Positions 39,402 to 47,407 of a DNA stretch of 64,000 bases are shown here, piece after piece (within the stretch, counting starts at the first letter, position 1; each line of letters starts with the position of its first letter). The stretch covers positions 124,001 through 188,000 of the forward strand of contig JACMLU010000023.1 in NCBI GenBank assembly GCA_014379405.1, written 5' to 3'. Both the position numbers and the translations under genes were made by a program. The notes under the pieces are model-generated. The model saw only the letters and a list, made by a program, of their open reading frames with translations. It did no database searches and was not told the origin of the DNA. Source of the stretch: Flavobacterium sp. (lineage in GTDB: Bacteria; Bacteroidota; Bacteroidia; Flavobacteriales; Flavobacteriaceae).

Positions 39402-39440
39402 AAAATAAATAACCAACTTTATAAATTAAAATTACATTTA

Positions 39441-40631
39441 ATGAACAATTTGCTTTCAGACAGAATCAATAATTTAGCTACATCACAAACATTAGCTATG
39501 GCTGCATTAGCCAGAGAATTAAAAGCACAAGGAAAAGATATCATCAGTTTAAGTTTGGGTGAACCTGATTTCAACACACCTGATTTTATCAAAGAAGCTG
39601 CCAAAAAAGCTATCGACGAAAACTACAGCACTTACTCTCCAGTAGATGGTTACGGTGACTTGAAAGAAGCTATTTGCAGAAAATTTAAAAGAGACAACGG
39701 ATTGGATTACAAACCATCCCAAATCGTAGTTTCAACAGGAGCAAAACAATCTTTATACAACATTGCCCAAGTAATGTTAAACGACGGTGACGAAGTTATT
39801 TTGCCAGCACCTTACTGGGTTTCTTACTTCGAAATCGTAAAATTATCAGGTGGAGTTCCTGTAGAAGTTCCAACTTCTGTAGATACTGATTTCAAAATCA
39901 CTCCAGCGCAATTAGAAGCAGCTATCACACCAAAAACAAAAATGATGTGGTTCTCTTCTCCTTGTAATCCTTCAGGATCTGTTTACAATAGAGAAGAACT
40001 TACCGCTTTGGCTAAAGTATTAGAAAAATATCCAAACATAATAGTAGTTGCAGACGAAATCTACGAGCACATCAATTTCTCTGGAACTTTTTGCAGTATT
40101 GGATCTATTCCTGGAATGTTAGAAAAAACAGTTACCGTAAATGGAGTTGCCAAAGCTTTCGCAATGACAGGATACAGAATCGGTTACATCGGAGCACCAG
40201 AATTTATCGCAAAAGCATGTACAAAAATTCAAGGACAAGTAACTTCAGGAGCAAATTCAGTGGCGCAACGTGCCACAATTACTGCTGTAGATGCTGATCC
40301 AAGCGTTTTGAATCATATGGTTCAAGCGTTCCACAGTCGTAGAGATTTAGTGGTTGGATTATTAAAAGAAATTCCAGGAATTAAAATAAACGTTCCAGAA
40401 GGAGCATTTTATGTATTCCCAGACGTTTCTTCTTTCTTCGGAAAAACTTTGAAAGGAACTAAAATCGACAATGCAAATGACGTTTCTATGTATCTTTTGG
40501 CCGAAGCTTGCGTGGCTACAGTTACAGGAGATGCTTTTGGAAATCCAGATTGTATCCGTTTTTCATATGCAACTAGCGAAGATCAATTGATCGAAGCATT
40601 AAAAAGAATTAAAGACGCTTTAGCAGGATAA
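39441..40631 (+). CDS. Pyridoxal phosphate-dependent aminotransferase (aspartate aminotransferase type)
   Basis: SLSLGEPDFNTPDFIKEAA, SSPCNPSGSVY, VNGVAKAFAMTGYRIGYIGAP PLP-lysine motif. Confidence 0.94.
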   Translation: MNNLLSDRINNLATSQTLAMAALARELKAQGKDIISLSLGEPDFNTPDFIKEAAKKAIDENYSTYSPVDGYGDLKEAICRKFKRDNGLDYKPSQIVVSTGAKQSLYNIAQVMLNDGDEVILPAPYWVSYFEIVKLSGGVPVEVPTSVDTDFKITPAQLEAAITPKTKMMWFSSPCNPSGSVYNREELTALAKVLEKYPNIIVVADEIYEHINFSGTFCSIGSIPGMLEKTVTVNGVAKAFAMTGYRIGYIGAPEFIAKACTKIQGQVTSGANSVAQRATITAVDADPSVLNHMVQAFHSRRDLVVGLLKEIPGIKINVPEGAFYVFPDVSSFFGKTLKGTKIDNANDVSMYLLAEACVATVTGDAFGNPDCIRFSYATSEDQLIEALKRIKDALAG

Positions 40632-40655
40632 GCTAAACTTCTCTTTTAATACCAA

Positions 40656-40688
40656 AGGCCTCAAGAATTTCTTGGGGCTTTTTTTTGG
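40656..40688 (+). terminator. Intrinsic terminator downstream of the aminotransferase gene
   Basis: AGGCCTCAAGAATTTCTTGGGGCTTTTTTTT. Confidence 0.8.
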
Positions 40689-40771
40689 CGTGACCACAAG
40701 GGTCGGGCTATCCGTTGTATCTTTTATTCCGCTATCGCTCCATAAAAGGATGCCACTATTATCCCTCACGC
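40688..40771. repeat. Intergenic palindromic element with GCGTGA/TCACGC ends
   Basis: Outer GCGTGA 40688-40693 / TCACGC 40766-40771; inner CTTTTAT 40721-40727 / ATAAAAG 40742-40748. Confidence 0.55.
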
Positions 40772-40915
40772 AAATCGTACTAATAAACAATTTTACAAAA
40801 AATCCAATCCCGAATTAGAAATCTTGAATAATTTATAGGAACTTTGCAAACTTTTTTAGGCGAAAACCTAAAAGCATAAAGTTTTAGAAATTTACAAATT
40901 ATCATCAGTAAATAG

Positions 40916-42790
40916 ATGAAGAAGAAAATAGAGATATTAGCTCCTGCCAAAGATTTGATTCATGGAATGGCAGCCATAAACAGCGGTGCCGATGCAGTTT
41001 ACATCGGAGCACCTCAATTTGGTGCCCGTTCCAATGCACACAATTCGCTAGAAGATGTGGCAGAATTAGTAAAATATGCACATTTATTCAATGCGCAGGT
41101 TTTTGTGGTCATCAACACCATTTTATACGACAACGAACTCGAAACCTGCCGTCAGATGATCTGGCAATTGTACGATATAGGAGTCGACGCGCTGATTGTT
41201 CAGGATATGGCGATTATGGAAATGGAATTGCCTCCTATCGTTTTGCACGCCAGTACGCAAGCTAACAATCGCGATGCCAATAAAATCAAATTCCTGAAAG
41301 ATGCTGGAATGAAACGTGTGGTTTTGGCGCGCGAATTAAACTTACACCAAATCAAAGAAATCAGCGATGCTAGTGATGTGGAACTGGAATTTTTCGTGAC
41401 GGGAGCACTCTGTGTTTCTTTCAGCGGGAATTGCTATATGAGTGTTGCCAATGGCGAACGCTCTGCCAACCGTGGTTCCTGTGCACAAAACTGTCGTTTG
41501 CCATACAACCTTATCGACGGTCACGGCGAGACTTTAATCAAAAACAGTCACTTGCTTTCCATCAAGGATTTTGATGTTTCAGATCAGATTTCAAATCTGA
41601 TTGAAGCTGGAGTTATTTCTTTTAAAATCGAAGGTCGTCTAAAAGATATTGTTTACGTAAAAAACAACGTTTCTTACTTACGTCAAAAACTGGATGCTTT
41701 TCTGGAAAACGACAACAGCGGTAAATACACCAAAGCTTCTTCTGGAAAATGCACTTATACTTTCGAATCGGCTTTGAACAAAAGTTTCAACCGAGGATAT
41801 ACCGATTATTTTGTCAATGAAAGACACCAATCCATTGGTTCTTGGGAAAGTCCAAAATCGAAAGGACAATACATTGGTAAATTGATTAAAACTACTGGAA
41901 ACGCTTACGAAATCGAAAACGGTGAATTTCTGAACAATGGTGACGGACTATGTTTCATCAACGAAAACAACGAAGCCGACGGAATTTATGTCAACAAAGT
42001 CGAAAACGGCCTGGTATATCCAAATGTGTTGAAAGAAATCAAACCCGGAACATTCATTTACCGAAATAATGATGCGGCTTTCATCAAAATCGTGGAACGC
42101 GAAGACAGTGCCGTTCGAAAAATAAGCACAACTTTATTGTTGTCCGAAAACGAAAACGGTTTTGAATTGATCGCCACCGATGAAGACGGAAACGTGAGCA
42201 CCGTAAAATTGATTCATCCAAAAGAAAGAACGAAAAACAACGAATCTATTGAGGCGAATTTCAAAATCAATTTGGCAAAAACAGGTTTCACGCCTTACAC
42301 CGCCGATGAAATAACAATTATGTTCTCTGAAAACTGGTTCCTTCCTATTTCTAAAATCAACGAAATGCGAAGAACGGTTTTCGAACAATTATCCGAAATT
42401 CGTTTGGCCAATTACAAGCGCCACGAACACCAATTAGTCAAAACATCACATCCTTATCCGGAAACCAAACTGGATTTTATGTACAATGTTTCGAACAAAT
42501 TGGCGCGTAAATTCTACGAACGTCACGGCGTTACCGAAATAGAAAAAGCATTTGAACTGCAATGGGACCCAGGAAAATCACGTGTGATGACCACCAAATA
42601 CTGCATCAAATACGAACTGGAAAAATGTCCAAAGTATCACAAAGACACGATGGAAACCAAACTCAAAGAACCTTTGGTATTGAAACAGGGCGAACTGGAA
42701 TACAAACTCAAATTCAACTGCAAACCCTGCGAAATGGAAATTTGGGAAAAAGATGCCGAATTTGAAATCGAGGAAGACCACTTTCATTAA
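40916..42790 (+). CDS. Peptidase U32 family protein
   Basis: ILAPAKDLIHGMAAINSGADAVYIGAPQFGARSNAHNS, FVTGALCVSFSGNCYMS...NRGSCAQNCRLPY, ISFKIEGRLKD. Confidence 0.95.
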   Translation: MKKKIEILAPAKDLIHGMAAINSGADAVYIGAPQFGARSNAHNSLEDVAELVKYAHLFNAQVFVVINTILYDNELETCRQMIWQLYDIGVDALIVQDMAIMEMELPPIVLHASTQANNRDANKIKFLKDAGMKRVVLARELNLHQIKEISDASDVELEFFVTGALCVSFSGNCYMSVANGERSANRGSCAQNCRLPYNLIDGHGETLIKNSHLLSIKDFDVSDQISNLIEAGVISFKIEGRLKDIVYVKNNVSYLRQKLDAFLENDNSGKYTKASSGKCTYTFESALNKSFNRGYTDYFVNERHQSIGSWESPKSKGQYIGKLIKTTGNAYEIENGEFLNNGDGLCFINENNEADGIYVNKVENGLVYPNVLKEIKPGTFIYRNNDAAFIKIVEREDSAVRKISTTLLLSENENGFELIATDEDGNVSTVKLIHPKERTKNNESIEANFKINLAKTGFTPYTADEITIMFSENWFLPISKINEMRRTVFEQLSEIRLANYKRHEHQLVKTSHPYPETKLDFMYNVSNKLARKFYERHGVTEIEKAFELQWDPGKSRVMTTKYCIKYELEKCPKYHKDTMETKLKEPLVLKQGELEYKLKFNCKPCEMEIWEKDAEFEIEEDHFH

Positions 42791-42795
42791 AAACA

Positions 42796-42930
42796 CTTAA
42801 CCGCAAAGTTCGCTAAGGCTTACACAAGGTTCACAAAGATTTATTTTAAAATCTTTGTGAACCTTTTCTTTTGTCCAAAAACAAGAACTTTATGTTCTTC
42901 GCGTAAATCTTAGCAAACTTTGCAGTTAAA
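42796..42930. repeat. Palindromic element, no ORF (nested inverted repeats)
   Basis: Outer TTAACCGCAAAGTTCGCTAAG / CTTAGCAAACTTTGCAGTTAA; inner perfect 17-bp stem AAGGTTCACAAAGATTT 42826-42842 / 42849-42865. Confidence 0.85.
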
Positions 42931-42987
42931 AGCATTTTTCATTACTTTTACTTCACCATTATATTTTCAACATTACAAAATTAAATT

Positions 42988-44148
42988 ATGAAAATACTCC
43001 TCCTCGGTTCAGGCGAATTAGGCAAAGAATTTGCAATCGCTGCGCAACGCATCGGGCAAACTGTAATAGCTGTTGACAGTTATGAAAATGCACCCGCAAT
43101 GCAAGTTGCTCACGGTTTTGAAGTCATCAATATGCTCGATGGCGAAGCGTTAGACCGCATCGTAGCCAAACACAAACCCGATTTTATCGTTCCCGAAATA
43201 GAAGCCATCCGCACCGAGCGTTTTTATGATTACGAAAAACAAGGTATTACTGTAGTTCCATCGGCAAAAGCAGCTAATTTCACAATGAACCGTAAAGCAA
43301 TTCGCGATTTGGCAGCCAAAGAATTGGGTTTAAAAACAGCCAATTACCGTTACGCAACAACTGCCGAAGAATTAAGTAAAGCAGTCGAAGAAATTGGAAT
43401 TCCTTGTGTGATAAAACCCTTGATGTCTTCTTCAGGAAAAGGACAATCAACTATCAAAACCGAAGCCGATATAGAAAAAGCGTGGAATTATGCCGTGGAA
43501 GGTTCGCGTGGCGATGTGGTAGAAGTAATTGTGGAAGCATTTGTAAAATTCAATTCCGAGATTACTTTATTGACCGTAACGCAAAATAACAATCCAACGC
43601 TTTTTTGTGCACCAATTGGTCATAGACAAGAACGTGGAGATTATCAGGAAAGCTGGCAGCCCGCCAAAATTTCGGACTCAGGTTTATACGAAGCCCAAGA
43701 TATGGCCGAAAAAGTTACCGAAGCTTTGGGTGGCGCAGGACTTTTTGGAGTCGAATTTTTTCTAACCGATGATGGTGTTTATTTCTCCGAATTATCTCCA
43801 AGACCTCACGACACTGGAATGGTGACTTTGGCAGGAACACAAAATTTCAATGAATTCGAATTGCATTTACGTGCCATTTTAAGCCTGCCAATTTTTGAAA
43901 TTACATTGGAAAAATCGGGAGCGAGTGCCGTAATCTCCGCTTCGGAAAACAGCAACAATCCAACTTATTCTGGTCTCGAAAAAATTGCGGCTTTGCCTAA
44001 AACTGATTTTAGAATCTTCGGAAAACCTAGCTCTAGACCATACCGACGTATGGGCGTATCATTAGTAAGTGAAAGTCTCGAAACTCCCATGGAAGAAGTT
44101 GTTGAAAAAGCCAAAAATGCAGCGGCATTGGTACAAGTAAATTATTAA
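42988..44148 (+). CDS. purT: Formate-dependent phosphoribosylglycinamide formyltransferase
   Basis: ATP-grasp; [82 protein letters not shown]. Confidence 0.96.
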   Translation: MKILLLGSGELGKEFAIAAQRIGQTVIAVDSYENAPAMQVAHGFEVINMLDGEALDRIVAKHKPDFIVPEIEAIRTERFYDYEKQGITVVPSAKAANFTMNRKAIRDLAAKELGLKTANYRYATTAEELSKAVEEIGIPCVIKPLMSSSGKGQSTIKTEADIEKAWNYAVEGSRGDVVEVIVEAFVKFNSEITLLTVTQNNNPTLFCAPIGHRQERGDYQESWQPAKISDSGLYEAQDMAEKVTEALGGAGLFGVEFFLTDDGVYFSELSPRPHDTGMVTLAGTQNFNEFELHLRAILSLPIFEITLEKSGASAVISASENSNNPTYSGLEKIAALPKTDFRIFGKPSSRPYRRMGVSLVSESLETPMEEVVEKAKNAAALVQVNY

Positions 44149-44170
44149 AAGATTGATACTAAAAAAAATC

Positions 44171-44242
44171 AACCACAAATTACACAAATTAGCACAAATT
44201 TTTAAGTATAATAATTGGTGGAAATTTGTGTAATTTGTGGTT
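44171..44242. repeat. Palindromic element, no ORF
   Basis: AACCACAAATTACACAAATT 44171-44190 is an exact inverted repeat of AATTTGTGTAATTTGTGGTT 44223-44242. Confidence 0.85.
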
Positions 44243-44253
44243 AAATAAAAGCT

Positions 44254-44829
44254 ATGCCTTTAATATTAGATAATCTTTCCAAACACATTAAGCTGACTCC
44301 ACAAGAGCAGGAACTCTTTTTGTCTAAAACAGAAATCCGTCAATACAAAGCAAAAACTATTTTGCTCAATGCTGGCGAAGTTTGCAAGACTTCCTATTTT
44401 GTGAATTCGGGTTTGTTGAGAAGTTTCAACATCAATGATAATATTGTCGAACACGTTTTGAGTTTTGCCTGTAGCGGTTGGTGGATTAGTGATATGTATA
44501 GTTTGCTTTCGCAAAAACCAGGAAACCTTTTTATTCAGGTTCTGGAAGATGCTGAAATTGTTTTATTGTCAAAAGAAAATCAGGAAATGCTGTTTCAGGA
44601 AATACCCAAACTCGAACGATTTTTCAGGATTCTAACCGAAAATTCATTAGTGGCACATCAGGAACGATTAATGGATAATTTGAGTTTAACCACAGAAGAA
44701 CGCTTCGAAAAATTTTGCAACAAACACCGCGACTTAATCCAGAAAGTTCCTCAAAAACAAATTGCCTCTTATTTGGGCGTAACTCCCGAATTTTTCAGCA
44801 AAATGAAAAGTAAAATGCTGCGAAAGTAG
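44254..44829 (+). CDS. Crp/Fnr-family transcriptional regulator
   Basis: cNMP-binding-like beta roll (AKTILLNAGEVCKTSYFVNSGLLRSF) and C-terminal HTH KQIASYLGVTPEFFSKMKSK. Confidence 0.9.
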   Translation: MPLILDNLSKHIKLTPQEQELFLSKTEIRQYKAKTILLNAGEVCKTSYFVNSGLLRSFNINDNIVEHVLSFACSGWWISDMYSLLSQKPGNLFIQVLEDAEIVLLSKENQEMLFQEIPKLERFFRILTENSLVAHQERLMDNLSLTTEERFEKFCNKHRDLIQKVPQKQIASYLGVTPEFFSKMKSKMLRK

Positions 44830-44886
44830 TTTTCAGTCCCAGTCGCAGTTTTCAGCACTATCAAATGCCAACTGTGACTGAAAACT
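44828..44886. repeat. Inverted repeat based on CAGTTTTCAGTC words
   Basis: AGTTTTCAGTCCCAGT 44828-44843 vs reverse complement of ACTGTGACTGAAAACT 44871-44886: 15/16. Confidence 0.75.
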
Positions 44887-44912
44887 GAGACAAAAAACCG
44901 CCAACTAACTTT

Positions 44913-44928
44913 CTTAATCTACATTAAG
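44913..44928. promoter_or_regulatory. Putative Crp/Fnr-type operator upstream of the pirin operon
   Basis: CTTAATCTACATTAAG; 22 nt before TAAATTTG; matched by 46727-46742 with identical spacing. Confidence 0.7.
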
Positions 44929-44950
44929 TGCCTTTTGCTTACTTCTAACG

Positions 44951-44958
44951 TAAATTTG
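44951..44958 (+). promoter_or_regulatory. Putative -7 box TAAATTTG of the pirin operon
   Basis: TAnnTTTG; identical to the yceI -7 box. Confidence 0.65.
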
Positions 44959-44988
44959 TATAACAAAAAACAACTAAATTTATTTATT

Positions 44989-45705
44989 ATGAAAACTACA
45001 GTTTTACACAAAGCAGATACAAGAGGACACGCAGATCACGGATGGCTAAACGCTTACCATAGTTTTAGTTTTGCCAGTTGGTACAACCCAGATAGAATTC
45101 AATTCGGAATGTTGCGCGTTTTAAATGACGATACCGTGGCTGCAGGAATGGGTTTTGGCACACACCCTCACGACAATATGGAAATTATTACCATTCCGTT
45201 GGAAGGTGATTTAGCCCACAAAGACAGTATGGGAACTGAATCGACCATAAAAACTGGTGATATACAAGTAATGAGTGCGGGAACCGGAATTCAACACAGC
45301 GAATTCAATCCAAATGCAGATCAACGCACCAAACTTTTTCAGATTTGGGTATTCCCAAAAACTAGAAATGTAACACCTCGTTACCAACAAATCACTTTGG
45401 ACACTACGGAACAAAAAAACAATTTTGCTCAGATATTATCTCCAAATCCTGATGATGCTGGAGTTTGGATTCATCAAGATGCTTGGTTTCATTTGGCTGA
45501 TTTTAGCGCAGGATTTGCTAAAACATACGAATTAAAAAAAGAAGGAAACGGTCTTTATGTTTTTGTAATTTCCGGAACAATCACTGTTGACGGTCAAGAA
45601 TTGGAAACCCGTGACGGTTTAGGCATCACTGATTTTAAAACTTTGGATATCAAAGCAACAACCGATGCTAAATTTTTATTAATGGAAATCCCTATGAAAC
45701 AATAA
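44989..45705 (+). CDS. Pirin family protein
   Basis: HADHGWLNAYHSFSFASWYNPDRIQFGMLRVLNDD, GFGTHPHDNMEIITI, GTGIQHSEFN; internal ATG preferred to 44935. Confidence 0.95.
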   Translation: MKTTVLHKADTRGHADHGWLNAYHSFSFASWYNPDRIQFGMLRVLNDDTVAAGMGFGTHPHDNMEIITIPLEGDLAHKDSMGTESTIKTGDIQVMSAGTGIQHSEFNPNADQRTKLFQIWVFPKTRNVTPRYQQITLDTTEQKNNFAQILSPNPDDAGVWIHQDAWFHLADFSAGFAKTYELKKEGNGLYVFVISGTITVDGQELETRDGLGITDFKTLDIKATTDAKFLLMEIPMKQ

Positions 45706-45716
45706 ATCTGAAAACA

Positions 45717-46001
45717 ATGGAAGAAGTAATAGGTATAGAATTAAACGGCACAAAAGGCCAATTTTATGTTTCGGTTGACGGAAAACAAGAAGGAATAATG
45801 ACTTTTGTCTTTGCAGGAAGCGACAAGATAATCATTGACCACACCGAAGTCAATCCGGGCAACAACGGTAAAGGTTATGGCAAAAAAATGGTAGCCAAAG
45901 CGGTGGAATATGCCAGAGAAAAAAACATTAAAATCATTCCGCTTTGTCCTTTTGCCAAAAAAGTTTTCGACAAAACTCCTGAGTTTAAAGACGTTTTATA
46001 A
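45717..46001 (+). CDS. GNAT-type N-acetyltransferase (YjdJ-like, small)
   Basis: IIDHTEVNPGNNGKGYGKKMVAKAVEYAREKNIKIIPLCPFAKKVF. Confidence 0.9.
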   Translation: MEEVIGIELNGTKGQFYVSVDGKQEGIMTFVFAGSDKIIIDHTEVNPGNNGKGYGKKMVAKAVEYAREKNIKIIPLCPFAKKVFDKTPEFKDVL

Positions 46002-46026
46002 TCATCAAATTATTTAAAATTGAAGT

Positions 46027-46434
46027 ATGGAAAATCTTTTGGAAAATGATATAACGGGAACTATTGGCACACAAAAATATTTGTGTACCATTTCTTGGCG
46101 TAACGGCAAATTACTGATGGATGAACCCGAAAGCATTGGTGGAAATGATTTGGGACCTGACCCTTTTTCTACGCTTTTAGCATCTTTGGCGGGTTGTACC
46201 TTGTCTACTTTGCGAATGTATATTGACCGGAAAGCTTGGGATATTCCAGAAATAAATATTTCCTTAAATTTGACACAGGAAAACGAAGGCGAATTGGTGA
46301 CAACCATTTCCAAGACCATCACTTTTTCGACAGAAATTAGTGATGAGCAAAAAGAACGATTGCTTTTCATTGCAGAAAAGTGCCCCATTTCCAAGATTTT
46401 GAAAAACACGATAAACCTAAAAACTTCTTTATAA
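46027..46434 (+). CDS. OsmC family protein
   Basis: GGNDLGPDPFSTLLASLAGCTLSTLRMYIDRK, AEKCPISKILKN. Confidence 0.9.
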   Translation: MENLLENDITGTIGTQKYLCTISWRNGKLLMDEPESIGGNDLGPDPFSTLLASLAGCTLSTLRMYIDRKAWDIPEINISLNLTQENEGELVTTISKTITFSTEISDEQKERLLFIAEKCPISKILKNTINLKTSL

Positions 46435-46435
46435 A

Positions 46436-46660
46436 ATGGATCCAGACAACTTAAAAAAAGAATATACCAACGGCGAGGTGACCGTGGTATGGCAATCCGG
46501 CAAATGCATTCATTCCGGAAATTGCGTTAGAAACAATCCCGATGTTTTTCAACCTAAAGAGAAACCTTGGATAAAAATCGATGGCTCTTCTACTGAAAAA
46601 ATAATTGAAACCGTTCAAAAATGCCCATCTGGCGCTTTAACGTTTTACAAAAACAAGTAA
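46436..46660 (+). CDS. (4Fe-4S) mono-cluster domain protein (YjdI-like)
   Basis: VVWQSGKCIHSGNCVRNNPDVFQPKEKPWI...VQKCPSGALTFY. Confidence 0.92.
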   Translation: MDPDNLKKEYTNGEVTVVWQSGKCIHSGNCVRNNPDVFQPKEKPWIKIDGSSTEKIIETVQKCPSGALTFYKNK

Positions 46661-46726
46661 AATACTATATTTACCTATTCATTCAAAAACCGGAAAACTA
46701 AATTAGTTCTGCGGTTTTTTTTCGTT

Positions 46727-46742
46727 CTTAATCTAGGTTAAG
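46727..46742. promoter_or_regulatory. Putative Crp/Fnr-type operator upstream of yceI
   Basis: CTTAATCTAGGTTAAG; 22 nt before TAAATTTG. Confidence 0.7.
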
Positions 46743-46764
46743 TGCTTCGTCGGAATTGCCACCT

Positions 46765-46772
46765 TAAATTTG
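46765..46772 (+). promoter_or_regulatory. Putative -7 box TAAATTTG of yceI
   Basis: TAnnTTTG, 37 bp upstream of ATG 46810. Confidence 0.65.
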
Positions 46773-46809
46773 CCTTATCAAAATGAAATAACAATTTAAA
46801 AATAAAATT

Positions 46810-47337
46810 ATGGCAACTACAAAATGGGCAATTGACCCGACACACTCAGAAATTGGTTTTAAAGTAAAACACATGATGTTTACTAACGTTTCAGGAAAAT
46901 TTGGAACTTATGATGCAACAATCGCAACAGAAGACGACAACTTCGAAAATGCAGCTATTGAATTTTCAGCAGATATCGATTCTATCAGTACGAACAACAC
47001 CGACAGAGACAATCACTTGAAAAGTGGCGATTTTTTTGACGCTGAAAACCATCCAAAATTAACTTTCAAAGCATCTTCTTTTACCAAAGATGGAGATGAT
47101 TATGAATTAACCGGAGATTTGAGTATTAAAGACGTAACAAAATCAGTAAAATTCCCTGTTGAATTCAGCGGATTGATGAAAGACCCTTGGGGAAACACCA
47201 AAGCTGGATTGAACATTTATGGCAAAATCAACCGTAAAGATTGGGGATTGAACTGGAACTCGGCTCTAGAAACTGGTGGCGTTTTGGTAGGTGAAGAAGT
47301 TAAATTGAACATTGAATTGCAATTAATAAAACTATAA
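46810..47337 (+). CDS. YceI family protein
   Basis: WAIDPTHSEIGFKVKHMMFTNVSGKFG...HLKSGDFFDAENHPKLTFKA. Confidence 0.95.
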   Translation: MATTKWAIDPTHSEIGFKVKHMMFTNVSGKFGTYDATIATEDDNFENAAIEFSADIDSISTNNTDRDNHLKSGDFFDAENHPKLTFKASSFTKDGDDYELTGDLSIKDVTKSVKFPVEFSGLMKDPWGNTKAGLNIYGKINRKDWGLNWNSALETGGVLVGEEVKLNIELQLIKL

Positions 47338-47364
47338 TTCCACACTTTATCGAGTTACCAGATA

Positions 47365-47397
47365 AACCCTTACCGTAAAAAAGTAAGGGTTTGCTTT
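47365..47397 (+). terminator. Intrinsic terminator between yceI and the GH130-like gene
   Basis: AAACCCTTACCGTAAAAAAGTAAGGGTTTGCTTTTTT. Confidence 0.8.
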
Positions 47398-47407
47398 TTT
47401 GAATATT

